Below are positions 20,078 through 29,925 of a DNA stretch of 64,000 nucleotides, piece by piece; within the stretch, counting starts at the first letter, position 1; the number at the start of each line of letters is the position of its first letter. The notes below the pieces were generated by a model. The model ran no database searches. It had not been told where the DNA came from and saw only the letters and a list, made by a program, of their open reading frames with translations. This stretch comes from Shewanella dokdonensis (GTDB lineage: Bacteria > Pseudomonadota > Gammaproteobacteria > Enterobacterales > Shewanellaceae). A program made the position numbers and the translations under genes. The DNA lies in contig NZ_CP074572.1 in assembly GCF_018394335.1 (NCBI RefSeq), forward strand, positions 2,728,001-2,792,000, read 5' to 3'.

Positions 20078-21725
20078 AGGTAATTTCAGCCCCTTGATTT
20101 TCCACAATACAGGGCCCATGTTCCCGCTGGGTTTTGTGTTGTGTGCCACCAATGTGGATCTCCACGTTGGCGTACATGTGGCGTTTCACTTCGATGTGAT
20201 TGCGATGATAATAACTGTCACTGTCGGCGCGCATGAGTTCGGCTTCAGTTTCTTCCCGTTTCAATTCCGTCTCAATGGTGTGTTTCTGCTCCAACATCAT
20301 TTTGACCTGTTCGACCATCACGGCGTCTTGTTGCCATTCCGCTTTCGGGGGCAGTTTTCTGAGACGTGATTCCATGTCCAGCTTGGCAACTACCAGTTGG
20401 CGGATACTTTCATCCAGTTCCTTGAGTTTCAGTTTCAGCTCGTCCAATCGCATGGCACAGTAGAGCTCAGTCTTGGTATCGGCGGTTGCGCCAATAGTCA
20501 CCGCCTGAATACCCTGTTCGGCCTTAACCCAACCACCGACCAGATCGCCTCGGCGGCCACTGCTGTCGCTGACCATAAGTTTGGTATCGGTCATGGTATG
20601 ACTGTGCAATAGCTGTTTGGTTATCAACACATCGCCGGTACATTCTAGATGTGAATATTGGACGAATTGCGCAGAGATCTGCCCTTTAGCATGCAGATGG
20701 GTTGAAACGTCATTGCCACCCAACTGACGCCCTAGCACCCCTTTACTGACAGTGATATCACCATCCGCTTCAAGATAAGCTGATTCCACAAAGCCCATGA
20801 CGGTGATGTCACCAGAACTGCGTACTCGCATGCCTTCACAAACATCGCCACTGATCAGTACGCTGCCTTTGAAATCCACGTTGCCATAGCCAACATCGAC
20901 ATCTTTGATTTGTAGAACATCATCAACTTGCATACCGCCACGGAATTCCACCGGTTGCCCGGCTGTTGCTGCCAGTAGCATATTGGGGTTGGTGGGCGAG
21001 ATTTCGGTGCCGGCACCGGCTTTGAGTTCAATATCTTTACCGGCTTTGGCCGGAATGACTTCACCGTTGACGTTATAACCGTTAGTGCCATCGGTGGCCG
21101 GTGTTTTCACCATCAACAGATCTTTGGGACGAACCATGACGACAGACCCTAGATTGCGCATGTCTACGGTGCCATCTTCCCGCTCTTGCGGCTGTAGTAG
21201 GCGTTCCCTCGCAAGGGGAACTTTGCGTTCAAGTTTGGCGTGGGTGCCATTCATGGCCGATTTGCCAACGGCGATGATGCCCTCGACTCTCTCGCCCGGT
21301 TGCAACTTGTCAGCAGCATGTAACAGCGCTTCAATTTTCTGTTTCGACAGCCCCATACAGATGTTCTGCTGCTTCAGTTGCTGCAAAACCTCTGGCAAGG
21401 TAACGGCCTTGCCACCCCAAGGTGCCACGAGCGTCATGCTGGCGTGCATTTTATCTTTGGTGGTTTCTAGGGTGACTTGACCATCGCGGCGTTCGGCAAT
21501 GCGAAAGAAAAGTTCATGACTCCCTTCGTCCTTGCCCGAGAGGTTATTGACATCTTTAACTGCCGTTTTGAGTGCTTGTTCAAGCGGCAATAATGCAGCA
21601 AATTCCGGCAACTTCAGTAGTTGCCGCACGGCTTCCTCGGTGATAGGTCCGTGACTTTGGGGGACAATCCTTAACTCAGCGAACTGACTGTCGCTGCTTA
21701 AGTGGAGCAGTTCTGGCGTCAGCAT
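20055..21725 (-). CDS. FapA/DUF342-family protein
   Basis: A 556-residue cytoplasmic protein of the DUF342 (FapA) family. The central region has a beta-helix-like repeat of short Gly-rich strands (VDFKGSVLISGDV, VRSSGDITVMG, LEADGDITVSKGV) and the diagnostic KTPATDGTNGYNVNGE. A coiled-coil stretch (about 430-510, rich in Lys, Glu and Leu) follows, then a short beta tail. Members have been linked to polar localisation and membrane association, but no enzymatic role is known. It is transcribed with the small DUF4144-like gene. Confidence 0.85.
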   Translation of the reverse strand: MLTPELLHLSSDSQFAELRIVPQSHGPITEEAVRQLLKLPEFAALLPLEQALKTAVKDVNNLSGKDEGSHELFFRIAERRDGQVTLETTKDKMHASMTLVAPWGGKAVTLPEVLQQLKQQNICMGLSKQKIEALLHAADKLQPGERVEGIIAVGKSAMNGTHAKLERKVPLARERLLQPQEREDGTVDMRNLGSVVMVRPKDLLMVKTPATDGTNGYNVNGEVIPAKAGKDIELKAGAGTEISPTNPNMLLAATAGQPVEFRGGMQVDDVLQIKDVDVGYGNVDFKGSVLISGDVCEGMRVRSSGDITVMGFVESAYLEADGDITVSKGVLGRQLGGNDVSTHLHAKGQISAQFVQYSHLECTGDVLITKQLLHSHTMTDTKLMVSDSSGRRGDLVGGWVKAEQGIQAVTIGATADTKTELYCAMRLDELKLKLKELDESIRQLVVAKLDMESRLRKLPPKAEWQQDAVMVEQVKMMLEQKHTIETELKREETEAELMRADSDSYYHRNHIEVKRHMYANVEIHIGGTQHKTQREHGPCIVENQGAEITFDYSNRN

Positions 21726-21871
21726 GATGTTATCCAGGGTAAATTCATTATAGTTTTACGTGATCCTGACCGAGTATATCAACACTTTACTGGACGACGA
21801 ACCCTTTTACTTACAAACAGCTAACCCTCTATTAATTCTGCTGTCAATGTCGCAAACTGCGGTATTTTTGC

Positions 21872-22893
21872 TCAGTTGTGGTTGCTGTACACCTTGTATT
21901 TATTGGTCTCGGCAATGATATTGACCTCCCCAAAATAGCGGGCGATGGCGTCAGCATAAGGCAAATGACGGTTTGCGACTATTTGCCATAGCCCACCGGA
22001 TTTGAGTCGCTGCTGGCTGTCTGCCACAAAGCGGGTGGCAATATCCGTGGTGCTGTTGAGTCCGTCATGGAACGGTGGATTGGAGATAATTGCAGTAAAC
22101 TCTCCTCAACCTGGGCTAATCCATCAGATGGATATACGCGGGCGGTGAGGCCATTGGCGGCAAGGGTGCGTTCACAAGCCAGCAATGCTAGGGCATTGAT
22201 ATCGACACATTCCAGCTGCAATTGTGGGTTTTGCTGCAATAATGCCGCGCTGATCACCCCGGCACCACAGCCAAAATCCAACACGCGGCCATTGAGCGGC
22301 GGCAGATGTTGTAATAGCAATTCAGTGCCTTGATCCAGTTGTTTTTCACTGAACACGCCGACCATATTACAGATGGTCAAATTGCCGTTGGCGGTAGTGA
22401 GTTGATAGTGGCTGAAGAAAGGTTCAAGGTCTATTTGTGCGGGGATGGCGTTACGTTCGGCAGTATATAGTAAGCAATGGCGTGCGTTATCACGTTTGCG
22501 CGCAAGCTCAAACCAAGCACTATGTTGCTTATCGAAAGAACGGATCCCGCCCTTGTTTTCGCCGATGACTAATACCTGCCCACCTTCTCTGAGATAAACC
22601 GCGGCCAGTTGCAGCAAATATCCCATCAATGCTTTAGCTTTGGGATAGTAGATCACCACAGTATCAAAGAGGTCTGGCTGTGGCAGTTGATGACCAAAAT
22701 AGCTAGTCACTTTGGGGTGGCTGGCTGCCTTGAGTGCTAGGTAATGATTAAAATCCAGCGCCAGTGTGGTCACTGAATCGCCATGTGCTTGCAACTCGAC
22801 AGCGCCCAGGTCATTTTCATGGTTGAGCAAGAGTAGCTTACCGTGGATATATTCACTGTTACGTAATAGTAGTTGCGATGGGGCGGTCAGCAC
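21872..22893 (-). CDS. rsmC: 16S rRNA m2G1207 methyltransferase RsmC (frame break)
   Basis: 340 residues after restoring one base, close to E. coli RsmC (343). It has two Rossmann-like halves. The C-terminal catalytic half has [16 protein letters not shown] (SAM binding) and, past the break, ISNPPFHDG, the NPPF motif that binds the target guanine. The frame breaks near 22099-22105, where one added A gives [13 protein letters not shown]. The stop is at 21872-21874, beyond the point where the unrepaired frame ends. RsmC methylates G1207 of 16S rRNA in the small subunit. Confidence 0.92.
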
Positions 22894-23005
22894 TGACAGA
22901 GTCCTGTTTTGATTGCAAGGCGGCTATTATGCCAAAGCGCTATCTCGATGGGAATGTGATAGCAACAGAGCCGCCAATGGCAGCTCTGTTAACAACACTT
23001 GATGA

Positions 23006-24430
23006 CTAATGGCCGTTGATGGCCGTGTCGGCTTGCGCGGGAATGGTAGGCGCTGGGGCGGCTTGCGCGGGAACGGTGGTAGGTGCTGGGGCGGCTTGCG
23101 GCACCGGAACAGTGGTCGCCGTAGCCTTTTTGGGTTTCGGCAGTAAGCTAATCAGCTTATTGGCGATGTCAGTATTATCCTGATTTCCAATGAATAGCTC
23201 GGCACCGGGGCCAGTGGCAAATACCTGTACGTCAACGCCGGTATGACCGCCAGTGGTCCAGCCGGTGTTCGAGCGCAGGTCTATCTCATGTTTTATGGCG
23301 TGTGCCAGCACTTCTTTCCCTTGCATCCTGGCATGCTCAAAACGCGTTTTGAGATCATCATCCAGGGTAAATCCTAAGCCATCGGCCAGCAGTTGTGGCC
23401 AGTTGTCATCAGCCAAGGCTTTGGCTGCCAGCGTCTCGGGACTGGCCTTCACCGCTCTAATGACTTCTGGATACCAAGCGTATTTGCCATCACGCCCAAT
23501 CGACATGCCACCGGTATTGTGATCTGCGGTGACAACCATCAGCGTGTCAGGATGACTGCGAACGTATTGCTCAACCGCTTCAACCGCATGGGCAAATTCG
23601 TCCATTTCTCCCATGGCATCCACAATATCATTGGCATGGCCGGCCCAATCAATCTGGCTACCTTCCACCATCAATACAAACCCTTGGGGGTTTTGTGATA
23701 ACAATGTCAGGGCTTTATTGGTCATGGTACTCAGCCGATGTGCATCGGGTTCATCCACTGCCCATGGCAGTTGTACCTCGCCAAACAATCCCAGCACTTT
23801 AGTTTGATTCACTGCGGCTAACTGACTGAAATCATTTAACACTTGATAGCCCTTGGTGGTAAAGGCATCCAGCATCGCCGGGGTGAAGTATTTCTGACCA
23901 CCACCAAGGATCACGTCAGCATTACTGTTGATATAACTCGCGGCAATTTGATCATAGTTTTTGCGGCTTTCATCATGGCTTAAAAAGGCCGCTGGCGTGG
24001 CGTGGTTCACCTGGCAGGTGACCGCAACCCCCGTGCTGAGTCCACGTTTTTTGGCTTTTTCCATAATGGTTTCTAGTGGCTGCTTTTGTGTATCCACCGA
24101 AATCGCGCCGTTATAACTCTTGCTGCCAGTTGCCAATGCGGTTGCCGCTGCGGCAGAGTCGGTGACATAGCCACTCACTCTGGCCGGATAGGTGCTGGCC
24201 ATGCCGACCAACAAGCGGTCAAACACTGTCTGTTCCACCTCTTCGGTATCTGGATTGTCCTTAAAATAGCGATAGGCGGAGGTATAAGCTGGGCCCATAC
24301 CATCGCCAATCATGATGATCAGATTTTTCGGGCGAGAAGGTACTAGCGATGGGGCTAACATATCCTCAGCCAGCGCCGCAAACGGTAATAGCAGCGCCAG
24401 TGCCAGTACAGACAGTTGTTTGAACTTCAT
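23006..24430 (-). CDS. Secreted alkaline phosphatase
   Basis: A 474-residue alkaline phosphatase superfamily enzyme with an N-terminal signal peptide (cut after ...PFAALA). The metal-binding Asp43 lies in MIGDGMG and the nucleophile Ser92 in VTDSAAAATALATG. Further metal ligands are in EGSQIDWAGHAND, ADHNTGG and TGGHTGVDV. It should hydrolyse phosphate monoesters in the periplasm. The last 40 residues are a Pro/Ala-rich tail with repeated QAAPAPT units, encoded by the direct repeat at 23031-23100. It is followed closely by nothing on its strand and preceded by gshB 12 bases upstream, so it may be co-transcribed with gshB. Confidence 0.92.
   Translation of the reverse strand: MKFKQLSVLALALLLPFAALAEDMLAPSLVPSRPKNLIIMIGDGMGPAYTSAYRYFKDNPDTEEVEQTVFDRLLVGMASTYPARVSGYVTDSAAAATALATGSKSYNGAISVDTQKQPLETIMEKAKKRGLSTGVAVTCQVNHATPAAFLSHDESRKNYDQIAASYINSNADVILGGGQKYFTPAMLDAFTTKGYQVLNDFSQLAAVNQTKVLGLFGEVQLPWAVDEPDAHRLSTMTNKALTLLSQNPQGFVLMVEGSQIDWAGHANDIVDAMGEMDEFAHAVEAVEQYVRSHPDTLMVVTADHNTGGMSIGRDGKYAWYPEVIRAVKASPETLAAKALADDNWPQLLADGLGFTLDDDLKTRFEHARMQGKEVLAHAIKHEIDLRSNTGWTTGGHTGVDVQVFATGPGAELFIGNQDNTDIANKLISLLPKPKKATATTVPVPQAAPAPTTVPAQAAPAPTIPAQADTAINGH
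23031..23100. repeat. Short tandem repeat in the phosphatase tail
   Basis: Units of 30 and 33 bases (23031-23060 and 23061-23093), starting GCTTGCGCGGGAA, plus a third partial copy, encode repeated PAQAAPAPT-like peptides. Copy number may vary by slippage. Confidence 0.75.
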
Positions 24431-24442
24431 GCTAAATCCTTG

Positions 24443-25393
24443 TTATTGCTGGCCGAGCCTACGCTCAATCGCATCCATCAGCATGCCGGTAATATCCACG
24501 GTAAATGCTGCTTCAATTTCGCGAACACAGGTTGGGCTGGTCACGTTGATCTCTGTCAGCTTATCGCCGATGACGTCGAGCCCGACAAAGATCAGCCCGC
24601 GTTTTTTCAACTCTGGGCCAATGGCTTTGGCTATTTTCCAGTCGCTTTCTGACAGAGGCCGGGCAACCCCAGAACCACCAGCAGCGAGATTACCGCGGGT
24701 TTCTCCCTGTTTGGGAATCCGCGCTAGGCAATAAGGTACTGGTTCGCCGTCTATGACCAAAATACGTTTATCACCTTGGGTAATTTCGGGAATGTAGACC
24801 TGCGCCATCGCATAGTTATGGCCATAGTGGGTCAGTGTTTCAATGATCACGCCTACGTTAGGATCATCTTGCTTTACGCGGAAAATCGAGGTGCCGCCCA
24901 TGCCATCCAGTGGTTTGAGAATGATATCGCCATATTGCTGATGAAATTCGCGGATGCGTTTGGCATCACGGGTCACCAAGGTTGTCGGGGTGAATTCGCT
25001 AAACCATGCGGTAAACAGCTTTTCATTGGCATCGCGCAGGCTCTGGGGTTTGTTGACTATGAGAACGCCAGCTTCTTCGGCACGTTCCAGCATGTAAGTG
25101 GCGTAGATGTATTCGGTATCAAACGGCGGGTCTTTGCGCATCAGGATCACATCAAGTTCGCTCAGCGGTAATTCCTGAGGCTCGCCTAGGGTGAACCAAT
25201 CCTGTGGATCCTGACGCACAGTGACCGTACGCATAGTTGCTACCGGCGTACCAGAAATCATCGCCAGATCCTGCATTTCCATGTAGTACAGCTGGTAGCC
25301 GCGCTTTTGCGCCGCCAACAGCATGGCAAAACTGGTGTCTTTTTTGATGTTAATATCTTTGATGGGATCCATCAGGATGCCGAGTTTGATCAT
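24443..25393 (-). CDS. gshB: Glutathione synthetase
   Basis: A 316-residue ATP-grasp enzyme that joins glycine to gamma-glutamylcysteine, the last step of glutathione synthesis. Typical segments are MIKLGILMDPI at the start, VLMRKDPPFDTEY, ILKPLDGMGG (ATP-grasp), RNLAAGGSG-like NLAAGGSGVARPL and GLDVIGDKLTEINVTSPT. The length equals the family norm. It follows rsmE by 20 bases on the same strand, in the endA-rsmE-gshB order common in this group. Confidence 0.96.
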   Translation of the reverse strand: MIKLGILMDPIKDINIKKDTSFAMLLAAQKRGYQLYYMEMQDLAMISGTPVATMRTVTVRQDPQDWFTLGEPQELPLSELDVILMRKDPPFDTEYIYATYMLERAEEAGVLIVNKPQSLRDANEKLFTAWFSEFTPTTLVTRDAKRIREFHQQYGDIILKPLDGMGGTSIFRVKQDDPNVGVIIETLTHYGHNYAMAQVYIPEITQGDKRILVIDGEPVPYCLARIPKQGETRGNLAAGGSGVARPLSESDWKIAKAIGPELKKRGLIFVGLDVIGDKLTEINVTSPTCVREIEAAFTVDITGMLMDAIERRLGQQ

Positions 25394-25413
25394 TTTGCTT
25401 TCCTTTATCGGGA

Positions 25414-26144
25414 TTAACCCAAATCACCAAAACGCAGTTGCAGTGCGGTAATAGCTGTCATGGCGGCGGTTTCGGTGCGTAACACCCTTGGCCCTAACAG
25501 CACATCGGTGAAATGTTGTTGTTCGGTCATGGCAATCTCTTGAGCAGATAAACCACCTTCAGGGCCAATCAACAATCTGATTTTATGATTGGGTAACGTC
25601 AGCCCATTAATACCATGACTGGCGCGCGGATGCAGGTTCAGTTTCAGGGCGCCATCATTTTCAGCACACCAATCTGCCAGTTCCATCGCTGGGCGTACCT
25701 CGGGGAGCTTACTGCGACCACACTGTTCACAGGCACTGATCACGATTTTCTGCCATTGCTGGATTTTTTATCTAACCGTTCACCCGTCAGTTTGACGCCG
25801 CAACGTTCTGAAAACAATGGGGTGATAGTATCTACACCTAATTCAACAGATTTCTGCAATGTGAAATCCATCCGATCGCCTCGGGATATCACCTGCCCAA
25901 GATGAATATGCAGTGGCGATTCAGTCGCGTTAACCTGTGCTGCAAGAATTGTTACCACCACGGACTTTTTATCTGCCGACTGGATCTGCGCCAGGTAATC
26001 CTGTCCATCACCGTTGAACAGGGTTATCTGCTCGCCGGCATTCATACGTAGCACTCGGCCAATGTGGGCCGCAGCTTCCTCTTCCAGTTGCAATTGCTGG
26101 CCGTTGCCAATGTGACCGCTGTGATAGACTCTCGGGACTCTCAT
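25414..26144 (-). CDS. rsmE: 16S rRNA m3U1498 methyltransferase RsmE (frame break)
   Basis: 243 residues after one base is restored, the same as E. coli RsmE. The N-terminal PUA-like part is [10 protein letters not shown]...HIGRVLRM. The SPOUT methyltransferase part has [20 protein letters not shown] and [12 protein letters not shown], the knot that binds SAM. The frame breaks in the T6 run at 25764-25769; seven would give [17 protein letters not shown]. The ATG at 26144 matches the family start. It lies 17 bases after endA. Confidence 0.95.
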
Positions 26145-26161
26145 AGTGTGTTCCTGGTAAA

Positions 26162-26903
26162 TTACTGCGCTATTTTGCCGGAAATAGCACCACGTAAACA
26201 GTGTGATTGTACATAGATGTTGTGATTTCCCTGCACTTTGGCAATAGCCTCGTCCCGACGGCACTCGTCTTGGCTGACAGGATACTTGTGATCCCAGGCA
26301 CTGAACAATTTTTGTTGGGCCGCTGCTAACTTGAGCTGATAAGTATCGTGCATATAGAGGTAAGTTCTGGCGATAGCACCTCTGGCCCGTTCAGGCGGCT
26401 GAACTTTATGTGCTTTAAAATCTACTACCATCTCACACTGACCATATTGTCCGGCACTGGCGTTCCACTGGCTGAAGCGGTAATTGGAACGATCACCGTT
26501 TACCTCACCAATCGCGGGCACCAGATTATGCAGATCGGCTTCCATCAGATTGAACTGTTTACTGGTATGTTCGCAATTTTTGCGGCCACCTTGTTGCCAG
26601 CATTGCAGTTGATGGCCAAATTCCCAGGCTGGTACGATATGTTCCCATTCAATTCTGGTGGCTCTGGCAGGTTGTTTTCGTGGCTGAAAACCACAGGAAT
26701 GCCAATCGGGTTGCCATTTTTTCTGCTGACTGTCGATGCGGCAACCGCAGTAGAACGTCTGATTGACTGCCTGGCTTAGCATATAACGCCAGCGCCTGTC
26801 GTTTGGCTTGATTAAAATTATCGGCGCGTTTGGCAAAAACGGGTTGGCAAACAAATAACAGCAGGGCAGACAACAACAAGTGTCTGCGATATAAATCGAT
26901 CAA
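26162..26903 (-). CDS. endA: Periplasmic endonuclease I (frame break)
   Basis: 246 residues after removing one base. A signal peptide ([16 protein letters not shown]) is followed by the mature nuclease with YCGCRID, the catalytic [15 protein letters not shown] and [10 protein letters not shown] motifs, and [13 protein letters not shown]. This is the His-Me finger nuclease EndA, which degrades periplasmic or extracellular DNA. The break is at 26769-26775, where the plus strand reads GCCTGGC and one fewer base gives [14 protein letters not shown]. It is first of endA-rsmE-gshB. Confidence 0.93.
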
Positions 26904-27014
26904 TCTGTTCCCCTAAAGCTACAACGTAATGCCAGCCTATGATGTGATTGTTTCTGGCTTGTAATAGTGCGCAGATAGTAAAAGAAGCGCTGGTGCTTGG
27001 CAAATGGGTCATAG

Positions 27015-27557
27015 TTACGCTGCTGGTTGCAACCATTGTCCACAATGGCGGCAGCGATAGCGTGCTTGTCCGCGAACAATTTTATTATGTCGCCGCAGTG
27101 TTAGTTCCACCTCGCCACAAGCACAGCGATAGCGTTTACCTTTAGGCGTGACTGAGGTGGTGTCAAACTGGTGAGTTGTGTTGCCTGGCAACTGGAATAG
27201 CTGCTGCATCAGTTGCTTCCACTCTGCACCATGGGGTTTAACTTTGCCATAAAGCTGGTGACACAGCAGATGACAAACCTCATGCGGCACCACTTCACGA
27301 ATAAAAGTGTTGCTATTTTCGCTGAGCAAGACCGGGTGAAACCTTAGCTTGTTTAGTTGCAGATGGGCCGTGCCTGCGGCTTTACCTCTGAGTTTGAAGT
27401 TAACTTCTGGTCGTGGAAAGCTGCGCTGTAAGTGTTGTTCCGCGACTTGATAACAGTGCTCAACCGCTTGCAGCAATTGCTGTTCAAGCGGTGAAACCCT
27501 GGTAACTTTTGTAGCAGCAAGCGCCTGCGGTGAACGATTGGAAAAGAGATGCCACAT
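27015..27557 (-). CDS. SprT-family zinc-dependent protein
   Basis: A 180-residue SprT-like protein. The zinc-metallopeptidase motif is PHEVCHLLCHQ (His92, Glu93, His96), followed by a C-terminal zinc ribbon (YRCACG...YRCRHCGQW). Human SPRTN cleaves DNA-protein crosslinks, but the role of bacterial SprT is not settled. It lies upstream of endA on the same strand with a 111-base gap. Confidence 0.9.
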   Translation of the reverse strand: MWHLFSNRSPQALAATKVTRVSPLEQQLLQAVEHCYQVAEQHLQRSFPRPEVNFKLRGKAAGTAHLQLNKLRFHPVLLSENSNTFIREVVPHEVCHLLCHQLYGKVKPHGAEWKQLMQQLFQLPGNTTHQFDTTSVTPKGKRYRCACGEVELTLRRHNKIVRGQARYRCRHCGQWLQPAA

Positions 27558-27620
27558 AAACTTATCTGTACTGCGTAATTAAACCTCTCGCGGGCAAGTG
27601 CCCGCGGCTTGAGAGGCAAA

Positions 27621-28769
27621 CTACAATGTCGCAGCGGCTGCCGTCAACATGGCTTTGAGCTGATCTACCATTTGCTGTTCTGATTGAGCATCGTAACCGG
27701 CTACCCTGGGGGTATGAATATGGCCGGTGGCAATGCGGCTACCGAGCTGTTGTTGTAACAATATGGCGCGGTAAGAAATTTCATTTGAAAGATAACCACC
27801 ACCAGAACCTTCAACCGCGGTGCTATGTTGTAATTCGCTGAGGCTGCTGGCAGCAAATGTGCCGCGCTTTAATGTTGTCACTGTGCGGTTATCATGAATT
27901 TTCCACGGGCCATTCACCGCTTGGATGGCAGCAACGGGCAGCGAAAATTCAACAAAGTCAGGCCCGTTTAGGGTTTTGCCATCCAGTTTTGGCGGCAGCG
28001 GATGCTCTTTGTCGGCACCCGTCATGACGTTGCGGTTATCCGGTGCTTTGGCGGAGCGGTTTCGGCCAGGGAAACGCTCGATATCAAAATCGCTGCGTCC
28101 CATGCTGACAGTAATCACCATGTTAACCTGATTATCTCGATAAACCGGGGTCAGCAGTGACTCGATAATGCCTGCATCAAAATCAGCAAAGCGCACCGGG
28201 ATCATCACAGTTTCTATCTGTACTTGTTTGCCGTTGACTCGAAAACGATAACCATCCAGTGCGAGTGCCGCCATCCCCGAAGGGTTGCTTTGTTCGATAT
28301 GTCGATCGAGGAAGAAGGGATCAAAACCGGTAAGCAGAATTCGGATCTGGGCGTCATCGGCGTAATTGATGTCACTAAACCCACGCGAGGCTTTTTCAAC
28401 GGCTTTTGTCAGGATCTCTTTTTGCCAGCCTGCAATATTGAATGCCGGACGCTGCTGTTGCAGCAATGTGCGCATCTGTAATCGGCTCCAGTACAACGAG
28501 CGATCATCATAATGGCCGGAACTGACGTCCCTGACCGCTTGTTGCCACAGTCGTTGTCCCTCGTGGGCAACCATCTGGGTGACTTGCAGTTCATTTGTCT
28601 GGCGCTGATATTTAGTCCCTAAATCATCCACAATGGCACTATAGCGGCTGACAACCTCAGGCATGGCTTGTTGGGCTTTGGGCAGTCTATCTTCTTCAAC
28701 ACCAGCAGTTGCCGAGCATGACAACAATAATGCGGTTAGCAGCGCCGCGGTGGGGCAGAGCTTCAACAT
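27621..28769 (-). CDS. Secreted pyroglutamyl-peptidase-I (C15)-like protein with Ser at the nucleophile position
   Basis: A 382-residue protein with a signal peptide (ALLTALLLSCSATA), a helical N-terminal region of about 110 residues, then a C15 pyroglutamyl-peptidase-like domain. The matching segments are ILLTGFDPF with SNPSGMAALAL, the glutamate in FDIERF, KAPDNRN, and a C-terminal GHIHTPRV. In Pcp the nucleophile is Cys in a G-x-Y/F-V/L-C-N segment; here it reads GGYLSNEISY, so Ser (about residue 328) takes that place. It may be inactive or act differently. I use the ATG at 28769, preceded by AAAGGA, not the one at 28790. The lone Cys in the signal region (LLSCS) could be a lipobox. Confidence 0.75.
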   Translation of the reverse strand: MLKLCPTAALLTALLLSCSATAGVEEDRLPKAQQAMPEVVSRYSAIVDDLGTKYQRQTNELQVTQMVAHEGQRLWQQAVRDVSSGHYDDRSLYWSRLQMRTLLQQQRPAFNIAGWQKEILTKAVEKASRGFSDINYADDAQIRILLTGFDPFFLDRHIEQSNPSGMAALALDGYRFRVNGKQVQIETVMIPVRFADFDAGIIESLLTPVYRDNQVNMVITVSMGRSDFDIERFPGRNRSAKAPDNRNVMTGADKEHPLPPKLDGKTLNGPDFVEFSLPVAAIQAVNGPWKIHDNRTVTTLKRGTFAASSLSELQHSTAVEGSGGGYLSNEISYRAILLQQQLGSRIATGHIHTPRVAGYDAQSEQQMVDQLKAMLTAAAATL

Positions 28770-28886
28770 GACAGTTCCTTTGAACAACATTGTTATAAGT
28801 CAGTGATCTAATCGTTGAACTTAAGTATGCACCAGTCACGGTCGAGCGCCAACAAACCATCAAGATTTTCCAGACTGAATAAAGGC

Positions 28887-29798
28887 TTACACCATTAACG
28901 ACTGTAGCGACTCCTGACTGTTGAAACGTTTGGTAAAGAAATCTAAGAACACGCTGATGTTGGTTGCCAGTTGGCGACGACTGGAATACACCCCATAAAC
29001 TTTAAACGATTCAATGGGCCATTCCTGTAAAAGTGGCACTAAGGCACCGCGCGCCAACTCATTTTTACACACGGCGTGGGAGACCATAGCAATCCCAAAA
29101 TCATCCAGCGCCAGCTGTTTTACCATGACGGCACTGTTAACTCGGGCTCTACGCCTAAAGCTGGCCATGGTCTTACGGCTGCCTTTACCCAGTGGCCAGA
29201 TAGGTGCCGAGCGTAGGGTTCCCATCAAAATGCCATCGTGTTGTTCCAAATCTTTAGGGGTCGCCGGGGTGCCGTGAGCTTTGAGGTAACCTGGACTGGC
29301 AACCAGTATGGGCTGACGTTCAAATAATAGTCTTGCCACCAGATCCGAAGATTGCAGTGGGCCATATTTGATGGCGATATCATAGCCTTCACCAACCAAG
29401 CCCACCTCACCATCGGTGAATTGGACATCCAGTTCTACGGCTGGGTACAGTCGCATAAAGCCACTGCAAAGATTCGCGATCACTTCCTGACTGAATGACA
29501 CCGGAATCGCAATCCGTAGCAACCCTGAGACATCATTGTGGGTATTTTCAATCGTGGCCTGTGCTGCATCAACTTCATTACAGATTGTCTGGCAATGCTG
29601 GTAGAATAGGGCACCAACCTGCGTCAGACTGATTGAGCGGGTATTACGTTGCAGTAGGCGTACGCCGAGCTCTTGTTCAAGCTGGGCGATTTTTCGGCTG
29701 ATGGTGGACTTAGGCTGCCCGGTATCACGCGCCGCCTGAGAGAATCCTTCTGCTCTGACCACTGCGGCAAATAGCAGCATCCCATTCAAATCTGGCAT
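28887..29798 (-). CDS. LysR-family transcriptional regulator
   Basis: A 303-residue LysR regulator. The N-terminal winged HTH is AVVRAEGFSQAARDTGQPKSTISRKIAQLEQELGV, split here by the usual linker, and the C-terminal part is the co-inducer domain. The HTH and the NTRSISLTQVG wing match the CrgA/AaeR group. It is divergent from the acetyl-CoA carboxylase gene across 127 bases, so it may control that gene or itself. The inducer is unknown. Confidence 0.9.
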   Translation of the reverse strand: MPDLNGMLLFAAVVRAEGFSQAARDTGQPKSTISRKIAQLEQELGVRLLQRNTRSISLTQVGALFYQHCQTICNEVDAAQATIENTHNDVSGLLRIAIPVSFSQEVIANLCSGFMRLYPAVELDVQFTDGEVGLVGEGYDIAIKYGPLQSSDLVARLLFERQPILVASPGYLKAHGTPATPKDLEQHDGILMGTLRSAPIWPLGKGSRKTMASFRRRARVNSAVMVKQLALDDFGIAMVSHAVCKNELARGALVPLLQEWPIESFKVYGVYSSRRQLATNISVFLDFFTKRFNSQESLQSLMV

Positions 29799-29925
29799 AT
29801 TTTTCTAACTGTCTCAAAAATGGAACAAAGCGTCCAAGGCAGTTTAATGGCAATTCAGCTGATAACAAAGTTATATTTACCGGCTGTACATATATAACTT
29901 AGAGGCTTAGCAGAGGATCTTTTTG

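Noticed and set aside
26818..27045. 75-codon minus-strand frame between the SprT-like gene and endA
   Set aside because: It overlaps both the SprT-like 3' end and the start of endA and looks non-coding.
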